Shown here: positions 52,158-61,664 of the stretch, one piece after another
Position numbering within the stretch: the stretch's first letter is position 1
Layout: each line of letters starts with the position of its first letter
NCBI GenBank assembly: GCA_017937215.1
Contig: JAGBDZ010000061.1
Location: forward strand, 1 to 64,000
Direction of reading: 5' to 3'
DNA length: 64,000 nucleotides
Source of the DNA: Akkermansia sp.
GTDB lineage: Bacteria; Verrucomicrobiota; Verrucomicrobiia; Verrucomicrobiales; Akkermansiaceae
Notes under the pieces: model-generated
Told to the model about the DNA's origin: nothing
Databases searched by the model: none
The model's input: the letters and a program-made list of their open reading frames with translations, nothing else
Program-made: the position numbers and the translations under genes

Positions 52158-54716
52158 ATGGCACGCTACAAGGCACCGCAGGATGACTACCCCGAGCCCG
52201 CACCGCGGGAGCGGGTGGATTACCGCATGCAGCCGCCGCCCCGCCGCCGGCAGGCACCGGCCCGCAGCAGCTATGATGATTACCAGGAATATGAGGAACC
52301 CGCCCCCCGCCCAGCCCCCCGCCGCGCCTGGGAAAGCGAGGAACCGGCCTACGAACCGCTGCCGGAGGACGTGAACCCCATCCGCGAGTTCCAGCGACCG
52401 CCACGCAAGGGCACCGGATGCCTGCGGGCGGTGTGGCTCATGTTCACCCTGCCGCTGCGCATGGTATTCTGGGCACTGCGCAACCTGCCGAAAATCGTTC
52501 TCATTCCCACGAAAATCATTCTGAGTCTGGCCTTTGTGGGGCTGGTGCTGGGCAGTATACTGGCAGTGGTCTACGGTGTGAAAGCCGGCCGCTACGACCT
52601 CACGCAGGTCACCCGCATGCCGGAACGCACCATCGTACTGGACCGCAAGGGCAACGAAATCGGTACCCTGCACGGTGAAAACCGCCGCAGCATTGCCAAC
52701 ATTCACGAGGAAGTGCCGCGCTACATGATAGACGCGCTGGTGATGCAGGAAGACCGCTCATTCTGGACCCACGGCGGCATAGACCCCCGCGGTCTGCTGC
52801 GCGCCGTGGCCCAGGTTTTCAAGCACCACCGCACCACCCAGGGCGCCTCCACCCTGACCATGCAGCTGGCCAAAAACACCTACAACCACCACGAGCGTAA
52901 TTTCGATGCCAAGTTCACCGAAATGGCCCTGGCCCGCCGCATCGAATCCACCTACGACAAGGAAACCATCCTCAAGTGCTACCTGAACCGCGTATTCTGG
53001 GGACACACCTTCCTGGGGCTCAAGCAGGCAGCCTACGGCTACTTCGACAAGCTGCCACGCGACCTCACCGTGGGCGAAGCCGCCATGCTGGCCGGCATCA
53101 TCTGCAGCCCGAATCAATTCTCGCCCTACCGCAACATCTCAGCCGCCAGGGTGCAGCGCGACAAGGTGCTGAAGCTCATGTACGAGCATGGCAAAATCAC
53201 CCGCAATGAGTACGAGTTTGCCATGAAGGAGCCGCTGGTAACCCGCAAGCCGGAGCGCCGCGGCAACGACAACTACGCACTGGACCTGGTGCGCACCGAG
53301 GTGGACCACCTGCTCTCCCTGCTGGATTCGAAGGATGAGCGTCTGAAGGAAGAAGTGGTGGTTTCCGGCGGGCTGCGCGTGCAGACCACCCTGGATATCG
53401 ACCTGCAGGACGACGCCATGCGCGAGATTGATGCGCGGCTCACGGCCATGTTCGAGAAACAGAAGGGCTGGAAACACCAGACCCGCGCCCAGTTCAAGGC
53501 CCTGAAAGCCAAAACACCTCAGGAAGAAGCTGACAAACTGCGTCCGAAATACCTCCAGGCCGCCTGCGCAGTCATCGACAACGCCACCGGCGCCCTGCTG
53601 GCAGTGGTAGGCGGACGCGACAGCACCGAATCCCCCCTGAACCGCGCGCTCCAGAGCCGCCGCCAAGTGGGTTCCGTGTTCAAACCGCTGGTATATGCTG
53701 CATTCTTTGAGCGGGGTTACGGCCCGCGCTCCCTGCTGTCGGACAACTCCATCATGCGCGGAGAAATCGCCGGAGCCCCGCACTGGCGCCCCCGCAACTC
53801 AGATGGCAGGTTCACCGGCAACCACCCCGCTGCCTGGGGTCTGCTGAAGAGCCGCAACACCATGGCTGTGCGCGCCGGCAATATTGCGGGCCTGCAGAAT
53901 GTCATCAACACCGCGCTCTACGCCGGGTTCCCCCGCCCTGCCAAAACACCCGGCCCTACCATCTACCTGGGCACCTGGGAGGCCTCGCCCCTGGAAGTGG
54001 CCGGCGCCTTCACCGCCTTTGCAAATGGCGGCGTGCGCCCCACTCCCTTTATCATCCAGCATATCACGGATAAGGACGGCCGCGTGGTGTGGCAGAACAC
54101 CCCCAGCGCCCGCCGCGTGTGCTCCACCCGCTCTGCGAATGCCGTTTCTGCCGTGCTGCAGCAGATCACGAAGCCCGGCGGCACAGCCGGCAGCGTGCAG
54201 CGCCTGGGCTTCAAGTACCCCTGCGGCGGCAAGACCGGCACCACCAACAACTACACCAATGCCTGGTTCTGCGGATTCACCACCGACCTGACCGCTGCGG
54301 TGTGGGTAGGCTTCGACCGCCCCACCATGATTGCGGATAAGGCATACGGCGGCACCGTGGCCCTGCCTCTCTGGGTGGGGGTCATGCAGTGCGCCGCTGC
54401 CCGTGGCTATCAGATGAAGGGCATCCGCACCGCCCCCGCCGCCGGTCGTAACAGCGGCATCCGACTCTGCCGCACCTCCGGTATGCTGGCTCACTCCGGC
54501 TGCGAGTATGAAGGCAAGGCCTACATTGAAACCATGGCCGATTTCACCAAGCAGCGCCCGCTCTGCACCGTGCATGCCGAACTGGCCGAAGACCCGGATG
54601 CCGCCAGCGGCGTAGAAGAAGTGGCCGAAGACCCGGACTCCACCCCGGATATCGACGGCTCGGCAGATGAAATCATCAACTCCCTGCCCCAGGACGACGT
54701 AGCCGAGGAAGTGTAA
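52158..54716 (+). CDS. Class A penicillin-binding protein (PBP1A-type)
   Basis: The start at 52158 gives 852 residues. A long Pro/Arg/Tyr-rich cytoplasmic tail (~1-95) precedes one membrane anchor (~110-140). The GT51 glycosyltransferase domain has EDRSFWTHGGID (catalytic Glu ~198) and QGASTLTMQLAKN. The transpeptidase domain has SRRQVGSVFKP (Ser ~503), SRN and KTGTTNN (~692). It polymerises and crosslinks peptidoglycan outside the inner membrane. The acidic C-terminal tail (EDPDAASGVEEVAEDPDS) is unusual and may bind a partner. It follows the SprT-like gene by 11 nt. Confidence 0.95.
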   Translation: MARYKAPQDDYPEPAPRERVDYRMQPPPRRRQAPARSSYDDYQEYEEPAPRPAPRRAWESEEPAYEPLPEDVNPIREFQRPPRKGTGCLRAVWLMFTLPLRMVFWALRNLPKIVLIPTKIILSLAFVGLVLGSILAVVYGVKAGRYDLTQVTRMPERTIVLDRKGNEIGTLHGENRRSIANIHEEVPRYMIDALVMQEDRSFWTHGGIDPRGLLRAVAQVFKHHRTTQGASTLTMQLAKNTYNHHERNFDAKFTEMALARRIESTYDKETILKCYLNRVFWGHTFLGLKQAAYGYFDKLPRDLTVGEAAMLAGIICSPNQFSPYRNISAARVQRDKVLKLMYEHGKITRNEYEFAMKEPLVTRKPERRGNDNYALDLVRTEVDHLLSLLDSKDERLKEEVVVSGGLRVQTTLDIDLQDDAMREIDARLTAMFEKQKGWKHQTRAQFKALKAKTPQEEADKLRPKYLQAACAVIDNATGALLAVVGGRDSTESPLNRALQSRRQVGSVFKPLVYAAFFERGYGPRSLLSDNSIMRGEIAGAPHWRPRNSDGRFTGNHPAAWGLLKSRNTMAVRAGNIAGLQNVINTALYAGFPRPAKTPGPTIYLGTWEASPLEVAGAFTAFANGGVRPTPFIIQHITDKDGRVVWQNTPSARRVCSTRSANAVSAVLQQITKPGGTAGSVQRLGFKYPCGGKTGTTNNYTNAWFCGFTTDLTAAVWVGFDRPTMIADKAYGGTVALPLWVGVMQCAAARGYQMKGIRTAPAAGRNSGIRLCRTSGMLAHSGCEYEGKAYIETMADFTKQRPLCTVHAELAEDPDAASGVEEVAEDPDSTPDIDGSADEIINSLPQDDVAEEV

Positions 54717-54760
54717 GGCTTGCACCAGCATCACAGAAACTATCCGTTTTATCAGACGAG

Positions 54761-56335
54761 ATGAACACCATTGATATTGAGAAACACATTATAACGTGCA
54801 GTCTCATATGGCTTTACTCGGCCATCATTCTCTTTCTCGGAGGGTGGGTGCAACCATGGCTTGCCATCCCCATAGCATGTCTCCTGGTATATTGCGGCAT
54901 CAGATGCGTAAGTCACCTCCTCCCTGAGAGGTCACCCATCCCCTTTTCCTCACAAATTATCCAGCTCCTGCTGTTTGCCTGTATGGGTTTTGCCTGCAGT
55001 TTTTTTGCAGGGCATACCGGTCATTTCCCGCAGCACATCCTGGACATGGCCCAGCGCAACGCCGTCTACGGCAATCTCTACCTGCAGGATTGGCCCATAG
55101 TTCTTCCCGACGGTCGCTACCTGGTCTATTATTTCGCATCCTTTCTGCCGGCCGCATTCGCCAGCAAATTAGCAGGAGCAGACCTGGCCCCGGTAATTCT
55201 GATGCTGTGGAATGCTCTGGCCTACTTCCTGGCATTCTCGCTACTCTATTATCACTTCAGGAAGGGCAGCACCACGTGGCTCTGCATCCTGGCTCTCCTT
55301 GTCATCGGAGATCCTATAACACTTCTCTCGCCATTGGCTGATTTCCTCCAACTAATATTCCAAGTACCTGTGCATCTTTCCTCGCAAGTCCATCCCATGA
55401 GCACAGGTGCCAGGTGCACCATCAATCACTGGCCAGCCATCACCCTGTTGACGCTCCTCGTTCTGAACAGGCGGATACCCCATTACAGCATCCCTGTTCT
55501 GGCAGCAATATCACTGCTTTTCTCCTCATTCGGAGCCATCGGTATCCTCCCATTCGTCATATGGAGGTACCTGAACGCCGCTTCCTTTGCTAAGGCTGTC
55601 GTTACCTTTTTCTCTACTATCGAAGGTCTCACTGCACTCCTGGTTGTGGGAATCAGCATACTGTACTACAGCTGCGCCCACGGAGACCTTGTAACAACTC
55701 TTTGCTTCTTTGTTACATACGGGAAACCTGTGTGGTATATCATTCTCAAGAATATTCTTCACATTGGCCTCATTGTTACCGTCCTCTCACTTCCTTTCTG
55801 GTGGAACCAAAAGAAAGATTCCGAACTTTTCAAAGCATGGCTTGTCAGTATTCTCCTTACCAATATCATATTCATCGGCAACGGAGGCCCGAATGAACTT
55901 GCATTCAAAGGTTCCACACCTGCTCTTGTCGTCATATCTGCGATGTGGGCCCAGCGCATAGCATCGTCACAAAAGTTTCACAAAATTATGCTCCTTGCAG
56001 TACTTGTGGCCTTCACATGGCAAGAATTCGATTCCGTGATTATCCCGAGACTGTCCACGTTTGGTCTGAAAGAGGAGCACATCAACAACCCATTCAACGA
56101 TCACTTATACCACCCGGGAACCCTGTTGGACCAGACTGTTGCCCCCTCGAAACCTGCGGTATTACCTCATGTTCTATATGCCACCGATGGTGAGTCCAGG
56201 CAGTATTTTCCATTCAATCTTCTCCCGCCGGAAGATGAAAAGCTCTATCAACGGCCAGCCACTTTCCGGCCTGACAATAAATTTCTACAGCGCAAGCCAT
56301 CAAATTCTGATTTGAAAATCAAGTCCATATTCTGA
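54761..56335 (+). CDS. Polytopic membrane protein, unknown function
   Basis: I do not recognise this 524-residue protein. It has about ten to twelve hydrophobic segments spread over residues 10-415, and a hydrophilic ~100-residue C-terminus. The layout (an early TM pair, a lumenal loop with HFPQHILDMAQRNAVYGNLYLQDWP, then many TMs) resembles membrane glycosyltransferases or flippases of the GT-C type, but no DXD or similar motif is certain. Composition is visibly more AT-rich than the flanking PBP and glycosidase genes, which suggests acquisition. It follows the PBP gene by 44 nt. Confidence 0.65.
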   Translation: MNTIDIEKHIITCSLIWLYSAIILFLGGWVQPWLAIPIACLLVYCGIRCVSHLLPERSPIPFSSQIIQLLLFACMGFACSFFAGHTGHFPQHILDMAQRNAVYGNLYLQDWPIVLPDGRYLVYYFASFLPAAFASKLAGADLAPVILMLWNALAYFLAFSLLYYHFRKGSTTWLCILALLVIGDPITLLSPLADFLQLIFQVPVHLSSQVHPMSTGARCTINHWPAITLLTLLVLNRRIPHYSIPVLAAISLLFSSFGAIGILPFVIWRYLNAASFAKAVVTFFSTIEGLTALLVVGISILYYSCAHGDLVTTLCFFVTYGKPVWYIILKNILHIGLIVTVLSLPFWWNQKKDSELFKAWLVSILLTNIIFIGNGGPNELAFKGSTPALVVISAMWAQRIASSQKFHKIMLLAVLVAFTWQEFDSVIIPRLSTFGLKEEHINNPFNDHLYHPGTLLDQTVAPSKPAVLPHVLYATDGESRQYFPFNLLPPEDEKLYQRPATFRPDNKFLQRKPSNSDLKIKSIF

Positions 56336-56388
56336 TGCTGAGCAGAAAACCCAGCGGCACTTTCGTGTCCGCATGCCTCGTTCTGGTC

Positions 56389-56417
56389 TTGCGCCCGGCA
56401 TTTTGTCCTATTATACT
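56389..56417 (+). promoter_or_regulatory. Promoter of the GHL10-like gene, leaderless GTG
   Basis: TTGCGC (56389-56394), a 17-bp spacer and TATACT (56412-56417). The GTG at 56424 is 6 nt downstream, so the start site would fall on the initiation codon. Confidence 0.5.
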
Positions 56418-56423
56418 GGAACC

Positions 56424-57833
56424 GTGAAGCGCTTGTTCCTCCTTCTTTTTCTGGCGACAGCCTGTCTGGCCCAGGCCTGGCAGCAGGTCAATGACAATGC
56501 ACCCGAACCGGCGCGCGAGTTCCGCGCCGCCTGGGTGGCCACTGTCTTCAATCTGGACTGGCCCAGCCGCGCCGGCCTGCCCGCAGCGCAGCAGAAAGCA
56601 GAGCTGCTCAGCATCATCGAACAGGCCTCCCGCCTGCGGCTCAACGCCATCATCCTGCAAGTGCGCCCGAATGGAGATGCCGTCTACAAATCCAATCTGG
56701 AACCCTGGAGCGCCTGGCTGAGCGGCCCCGGGCAGAACCCCGGATATGACCCGCTGGCCTACGCCATAGCAGAAGCGCACCGCCGCGGCATCGAGGTACA
56801 TGCCTGGTTCAATCCCTTCCGCGCCACGGTGAGCAGCCGCCCGGTGGGGCGTGGCCACGTGGCGCGCCGCCAGCCCGGCTGGATTCTCAAAGCCGGCAGC
56901 ACCACAATCCTGAATCCCGGTCAGCCCCAGGCTCGCGGACATGTGCTTCGCGTCATCATGGATGTGGTGAGGCGCTACAACGTGGACGGTGTGCACCTGG
57001 ACGACTATTTCTACCCCTACCCGCCGCACCACAATGTGCGCGACGGCCGCACACCCGCCCAGCGGCGAGCCGCTATCGATACCTTTGTGCAGGAGCTCTA
57101 CCGCCAGGTCAAGGCCGTGAAACCGCACGTTCGCGTGGGCATCAGCCCCTTCGGTATCTGGCAGCCGGGCGTGCCGGAAAATGTGGAGGCCGGTATCAAC
57201 GCCTACGAAGACCTGGCCTGTGATGCGCGTAAATGGCTGGCCAGGGGGTGGGTGGATTATCTCTCTCCCCAGCTGTACTGGCGCTGCGAAGGCCCACAGA
57301 GCTTCCCGGCGCTCATGCGCTGGTGGAGCGGCATCAATCCCAGCCGCCCGGTCTGGCCCGGCATTGCCTCTGTGCGTATCGACAGCAAGGAAGACCCCGG
57401 CCGCAAGGCCTCTGAAATAGGCCGTCAGATTGCCTATTCGCGCCAGCTGGCACGGCAGAGCAGCGGCCAGCTTTTCTGGAGCTGGAAATCCCTGGGTACC
57501 AACCGTGGCGGCATACAGCGGGAACTGGGCAAATACTACAGCACCGTGGCACTCCCTCCGGCCATGCCCTGGTGCGGCAGCACACGCCCCGCCGCACCGC
57601 TGGTGCAGGCTCAGGATTCCGGCAATGGCTGCACCATCACCTGGCAAGGGCAGGCACGCAAGTGGGTGGTGCAGGTCGGCAGCCGGGGCCGCTGGTTCAC
57701 CATGGATGTACTGCCAGGAAACTGCGGGCGGATCACCCTGCCGGCGCGCGTGGCAAACACGCTGGACCGCATTGCCATACGCCCCATTTCCCCCACCGGC
57801 GTGAGCGGCACCCCCGGGGTTCTGGCCCGATAA
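56424..57833 (+). CDS. Exported GHL10/DUF187-like glycoside hydrolase
   Basis: I use the GTG at 56424, giving 469 residues that begin with a clear signal peptide (MKRLFLLLFLATACLAQAW). The ATG at 56373 lies upstream of the predicted promoter -10. The TIM-barrel region has the family pattern EFRAAWVATVFNLDWP, IILQVRPNGDAVY, GIEVHAWFNPFR, VDGVHLDDYFYPYP and RVGISPFGIWQ, with acidic residues in the LDDYFYPYP loop as likely catalysts. GHL10 proteins (DUF187) are predicted periplasmic glycosidases, possibly on peptidoglycan or other envelope glycans. A short C-terminal beta domain (~400-469) follows. Confidence 0.87.
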   Translation: MKRLFLLLFLATACLAQAWQQVNDNAPEPAREFRAAWVATVFNLDWPSRAGLPAAQQKAELLSIIEQASRLRLNAIILQVRPNGDAVYKSNLEPWSAWLSGPGQNPGYDPLAYAIAEAHRRGIEVHAWFNPFRATVSSRPVGRGHVARRQPGWILKAGSTTILNPGQPQARGHVLRVIMDVVRRYNVDGVHLDDYFYPYPPHHNVRDGRTPAQRRAAIDTFVQELYRQVKAVKPHVRVGISPFGIWQPGVPENVEAGINAYEDLACDARKWLARGWVDYLSPQLYWRCEGPQSFPALMRWWSGINPSRPVWPGIASVRIDSKEDPGRKASEIGRQIAYSRQLARQSSGQLFWSWKSLGTNRGGIQRELGKYYSTVALPPAMPWCGSTRPAAPLVQAQDSGNGCTITWQGQARKWVVQVGSRGRWFTMDVLPGNCGRITLPARVANTLDRIAIRPISPTGVSGTPGVLAR

Positions 57834-57878
57834 CATAAAAAGAGACGAAAATTTCCTGTTTTGGAGCAAAATTTAGGA

Positions 57879-57906
57879 TTGCACTGTACAGCAGGGCTGG
57901 TATAAT
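57879..57906 (+). promoter_or_regulatory. Promoter of the sugar-porter gene
   Basis: TTGCAC (57879-57884), a 16-bp spacer and TATAAT (57901-57906). The ATG at 57917 follows 10 nt later, giving a leader of ~3 nt. Confidence 0.6.
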
Positions 57907-57916
57907 ACCGGACGTT

Positions 57917-59743
57917 ATGAGTACAGACGCAACCAAAGTCGAGCTCCCGAGCTCCGTGAAACGCTATGCCCTTTACCTGATGGTAATGGCAGGCCTTGGT
58001 GGTCTTCTGTATGGCATTGACGTAGGCGTGATTGCCGCCGCTCTGCCGTACATTGAAAAGACCTCTTCCTACACCCCGCAAGAACTGGCCATTGTGGTGG
58101 CCGCCGTGCTTTTCGGCTCCGTTCTTTCCTCCCTGTTCGCCGGCATGCTGGCTGAATGGCTGGGCCGCAAGAAGGTGATTATCATCTCTGCCCTGCTCTT
58201 CACGCTGAGTATCCCCGTCATCTGCTTCTCCAATGGCGTGTTCGAGATGCTGATGGGTGGCCGTATTCTGCAGGGCGCGAGTGCCGGTCTCGTGGGTGTG
58301 GTGGTTCCCATGTACCTGGCTGAATGTCTGGATGCCAACTCCCGCGGCAAGGGTACCGGCATGTTCCAGTTTATGCTTACCGTGGGTCTGGTGTTTGCGG
58401 CCCTCATCGGTCTGGTGACCACCATGTGGGTGGGCGCGGCTGATGATCCCACCGTGACCGCCGAGAGCAAGACGATGGCCTGGCAGGTTATCTTCTGGTG
58501 CTCCGCCATCCCCGGTCTCATCCTTTTCTTCGGTGCTTTCAAGCTGAAGGAATCCCCCCGCTGGCTGTACCGCCGTGGGCAGCGCGAGCTGGCTCTCTGC
58601 TCCCTCGCCTCCAACAATGGTGATGCTGCAGCCAAGGAGATTCTGGATGAAATGATTGCTGCCGACGCTGCCGAGGAAGCCGCCAAGGCCGATATGGCCG
58701 AGGCCGCCAAGGGCGATTCCCTCCTCCAGCGCAAGTATGTGATTCCCTTCATCCTGGCCGTGGTGGTTCTGGCCTGCACGCAGGCTACCGGTATCAACTC
58801 CGTGCTGAACTACTCGGTGAAAATCTTCCAGCAGGCAGGTCTGCAGGGCGACCAGGCTAACTGGGCCGACCTCGCCATCAAGATCACCAACATGGCTATG
58901 ACCATGGTGGCCGTGACCCTGGTGGACAAGAAGGGCCGCACCTTCCTGCTCAAGATGGGCACGCTGGGCATCATCGTGGGTCTGGCCGGTGTGGGTGCCA
59001 TGTTCCTGACCGTGGAAAACAACCGCGTGGACGTGACCTCCCAGGTGGCCGCAGCCGTGCAGGACAACTCCCTGAACATCTCTGCCGCTGACGCCGTGAA
59101 GGCCGCCATGAGCGCCGAGGTGGCCGCTGCTCACCCCGAGTTCATGCAGGGCGAGTCCGTAGCCCCCGGCATGCAGCTGATTGTGACCTACACGCAGGGC
59201 ACTTCCAGCATGCAGGACGTGGCCGAGGTCCGCGCCGATGGTGCTGCTGATGGTTCCGCCATTGCCATCGCTAAGAGCACCGCTCTGGCCCCCAACTTCC
59301 TGGACAAGATCTGCTTCTGGACCACCCCGCTGCCCGAAGGCGCCGTAAAGGAAGTGACCATCACCCGCGCTGAAATCGGCATGAAGCCCAATGCCGTGAC
59401 CGGCTGGATTGTGACCGGCTTCTTCGTGGTGTTCATCTCCTTCTACGCTGCAGGCCCCGGCGTGTGCGTGTGGCTGGCTCTCTCCGAGCTCATGCCCAAC
59501 CGCATCCGTGCTAACGGCATGGCCATTGCCCTGCTCATCAACCAGGGTGTGTCCACCACCATCGCGGGCACCTTCCTGCCCTGGGTGGGTTCCTCCGGCT
59601 ACTCCTCCGTGTTCTTCTGGCTGGCTGGCTTCACGGTGATTTACTTCATCACTGCCGCCTTCTTCCTGCCGGAAACCAAGGGCCGCACCCTCGAGGAAAT
59701 CGAGCAGTACTTCAAGACGGGCAAGATGCCCGAAAAGAACTAA
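57917..59743 (+). CDS. Sugar-porter MFS transporter with large extra loop
   Basis: This 608-residue protein is a sugar-porter-type MFS transporter: GGLLYGIDVGVI in TM1, AEWLGRKKVII after TM2, GRILQGASAGLV in TM4 and PETKGRTLEEIE at the C-terminus. It would import a hexose or related sugar by proton symport across the inner membrane. Between the sixth and last TM group, residues ~367-490 form an extra hydrophilic segment of about 120 residues between TM9 and TM10. Sugar porters usually have a short loop there, although eukaryotic HMIT/GLUT10-type proteins also carry a long one. A terminator follows. Confidence 0.9.
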   Translation: MSTDATKVELPSSVKRYALYLMVMAGLGGLLYGIDVGVIAAALPYIEKTSSYTPQELAIVVAAVLFGSVLSSLFAGMLAEWLGRKKVIIISALLFTLSIPVICFSNGVFEMLMGGRILQGASAGLVGVVVPMYLAECLDANSRGKGTGMFQFMLTVGLVFAALIGLVTTMWVGAADDPTVTAESKTMAWQVIFWCSAIPGLILFFGAFKLKESPRWLYRRGQRELALCSLASNNGDAAAKEILDEMIAADAAEEAAKADMAEAAKGDSLLQRKYVIPFILAVVVLACTQATGINSVLNYSVKIFQQAGLQGDQANWADLAIKITNMAMTMVAVTLVDKKGRTFLLKMGTLGIIVGLAGVGAMFLTVENNRVDVTSQVAAAVQDNSLNISAADAVKAAMSAEVAAAHPEFMQGESVAPGMQLIVTYTQGTSSMQDVAEVRADGAADGSAIAIAKSTALAPNFLDKICFWTTPLPEGAVKEVTITRAEIGMKPNAVTGWIVTGFFVVFISFYAAGPGVCVWLALSELMPNRIRANGMAIALLINQGVSTTIAGTFLPWVGSSGYSSVFFWLAGFTVIYFITAAFFLPETKGRTLEEIEQYFKTGKMPEKN

Positions 59744-59768
59744 TCCACCAATTAGTTTAACCACTTTC

Positions 59769-59811
59769 ACCGGCTCCCCCAACGCCGCTACCGGGGGAGC
59801 CGGTTTGTTTT
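59769..59811 (+). terminator. Rho-independent terminator of the sugar-porter gene
   Basis: A 12-bp perfect stem (arms 59769-59780 and 59793-59804) is followed by TTTGTTTT. Confidence 0.92.
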
Positions 59812-59858
59812 GCGGCCACCTCGAAACAAAAGTTAGCAGATTTATCACAAAATTAGAC

Positions 59859-59888
59859 TGGACTCTAGCATCTGATTTCTGGTAGTAT
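59859..59888 (+). promoter_or_regulatory. Promoter of the CoA-transferase gene
   Basis: TGGACT (59859-59864), an 18-bp spacer and TAGTAT (59883-59888). The ATG at 59909 is preceded by AGGA, so this gene has a short leader with a ribosome-binding site. Confidence 0.5.
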
Positions 59889-59908
59889 GGTGACAGTAAG
59901 CAGGAAAT

Positions 59909-61396
59909 ATGCGATACAAAGTTCTGACAGCGGAAGAGGCAGCGGCCATGATACCGAATGGCGAATGTGTGGGATTCAGCGGATTTGCTAATGCAGGAGC
60001 CCCGAAGGTCATCCCCATGGCCATGGCTGCACATGCCCGGGCAGAACACGAAGCCGGGCGGGAGTGGCGCATCAGCCTCATGAGCGGCGCCACCACCAGC
60101 ACCCTGGTGGCCGGGTGCCTGGCGGGGGAAGACGCCCTCAGCCGCCACATGCCCTACCAATCCAGCCCGGAGACGCGCAAAGCCGCCAATGAAGGCCGCA
60201 TGCACTACAATGACCTGCACGTTTCGCTCATGGCGCAGCAGATGCGCTACGGCCATCTGGAGCGTCCCACCACCGCGGTCATCGAATGCTGCGAAGTGAC
60301 GGACGATGGCGAGCTGACCCTGACCACGAGCGAGGGCAACACACCCACCTTCGGGCTACTGGCAGACCGCATCATCCTGGAGCTGAACTCCTTCCACGAC
60401 CCACGCCAGCTGCGCTGTCTGCATGATATCTTCATACCCAGCGACCCGCCCCAGCGCACCTTTATCCCCCTGAATAACCTGGACGACCGCATCGGCCGCC
60501 CCACCATGAAGGTAGACCCGGAGAAGATAGTGGGCGTGGTGCTCACCCACGAGCCGGACTACATCGCCCCGTTCAAAGACCTTTCAGAAGTCACGCTACA
60601 GATTGGCGAGAACATGCGCAAGTTTCTGGAGGCCGAGTACCTGGCCGGCCGCATTCCGGCGGAGGGCCTGCCGCTGCAGAGTGGCGTGGGCAACGTGGCC
60701 AATGCCGTGCTGGCCAGCGTGGGGCAGTCTACCATCATCCCGCCGTTCAAGATGCACACCGAAGTGCTGCAGGACACTGTAGTGGAGCTCATGAAGCAAG
60801 GCCGCTGCCTGTTTGCCAGCAGTTGCTGTATCCACGTATGCGATGAAACGCTACAGGAAATCTACCAGAACTTCGATTTCTACCGCAGCAAGATTCTGCT
60901 GCGCCCGGTGGAGGTCTCCAACAACCCCGCCATTGCACGCCGCATCGGCCTTATCTGCATGAACACCGCGCTGGAGGTCGATATCTTCGGCAACGTGAAC
61001 TCCACCCACATTGCCGGCACCCACATCATGAACGGTATCGGCGGCAGTGGTGATTTTGCCCGCAGCGCGGCCTACACCATCTTCTCCTGCCCCTCGGTGG
61101 CCAAAGGCGGTGCCATCTCCGCCGTGGTGCCCATGGTCTCCCACACTGACCACACAGAGCACGATGTGCACGTCATCATCACCGAGCAGGGCGTAGCGGA
61201 TTTACGCGGACTTTCCCCCCGCGAACGCGCGGAGGTCATCATCGAGAACTGCGCTCACCCGGAATACCGCCCCTTGCTTCGCAAATACCTGGCCCGCACC
61301 ACCAAAGGGCACACCCCGCACGACCTGCACAAGGCATTCAGCTTCCACAATGCCTTCTCCGACACCGGAGACATGCGCAACGCCGACCTGGACTAA
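59909..61396 (+). CDS. Acetyl-CoA hydrolase/succinyl-CoA:acetate (propionate) CoA-transferase
   Basis: This 495-residue protein belongs to the class I CoA-transferases of the acetyl-CoA hydrolase/succinate CoA-transferase group. The active-site glutamate is E285 in KMHTEVLQD, and the C-terminal half has the oxyanion motif GSGDFARSA. It probably exchanges CoA between succinyl-CoA or propionyl-CoA and acetate in the cytoplasm, a step in acetate/propionate fermentation. The preferred acid cannot be read from the sequence. The gene ends 4 bp inside the convergent RHH gene. Confidence 0.9.
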   Translation: MRYKVLTAEEAAAMIPNGECVGFSGFANAGAPKVIPMAMAAHARAEHEAGREWRISLMSGATTSTLVAGCLAGEDALSRHMPYQSSPETRKAANEGRMHYNDLHVSLMAQQMRYGHLERPTTAVIECCEVTDDGELTLTTSEGNTPTFGLLADRIILELNSFHDPRQLRCLHDIFIPSDPPQRTFIPLNNLDDRIGRPTMKVDPEKIVGVVLTHEPDYIAPFKDLSEVTLQIGENMRKFLEAEYLAGRIPAEGLPLQSGVGNVANAVLASVGQSTIIPPFKMHTEVLQDTVVELMKQGRCLFASSCCIHVCDETLQEIYQNFDFYRSKILLRPVEVSNNPAIARRIGLICMNTALEVDIFGNVNSTHIAGTHIMNGIGGSGDFARSAAYTIFSCPSVAKGGAISAVVPMVSHTDHTEHDVHVIITEQGVADLRGLSPRERAEVIIENCAHPEYRPLLRKYLARTTKGHTPHDLHKAFSFHNAFSDTGDMRNADLD

Positions 61397-61653
61397 GCGC
61401 CTGGTTCCTGCCTGGACTTGGGCGGGCGTCCACCCTTGCTCTCCGGCCGGGGGAACAGTGACTCTCGCGTCAGCATCTCCGCCGGCAGCGAGGCCTGGGC
61501 GGTGCTGCCCGGCTGCTCGCGCAACTGGCGGGCGAACAAGCGTACAGCCGCCAGCATCACCGAGTTGCGGGTTCGCTGGAAATAATCTGCCGTAGAGTTG
61601 GCCTGCTTCAGCAGCTCTGCGGGGCAGCGGAAAGTGACAATTCTGGAGCCCAT
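61393..61653 (-). CDS. Small ribbon-helix-helix-like DNA-binding protein
   Basis: I use the ATG at 61653 (86 residues, MGSRIVTFRCPAELL), because the 12 residues before it have no family match. Residues ~3-45 fit an RHH fold: a beta strand (RIVTFRCP), then two helices (ELLKQANSTADYFQ and TRNSVMLAAVRLFARQL). The tail is Pro/Arg-rich and disordered. RHH proteins bind DNA as dimers and often repress promoters, sometimes as antitoxins. It starts 11 nt after the ankyrin gene, so the two are probably co-transcribed. The 3' end overlaps the convergent CoA-transferase gene by 4 bp. Confidence 0.65.
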   Translation of the reverse strand: MGSRIVTFRCPAELLKQANSTADYFQRTRNSVMLAAVRLFARQLREQPGSTAQASLPAEMLTRESLFPRPESKGGRPPKSRQEPGA

Positions 61654-61664
61654 AATCTCAAAAA

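Noticed and set aside
56319-60256. Long minus-strand frames (56319-57869 and 57611-60256) opposite the glycosidase and sugar-porter genes
   Set aside because: Antisense shadows; the plus-strand proteins have clear families and promoters.
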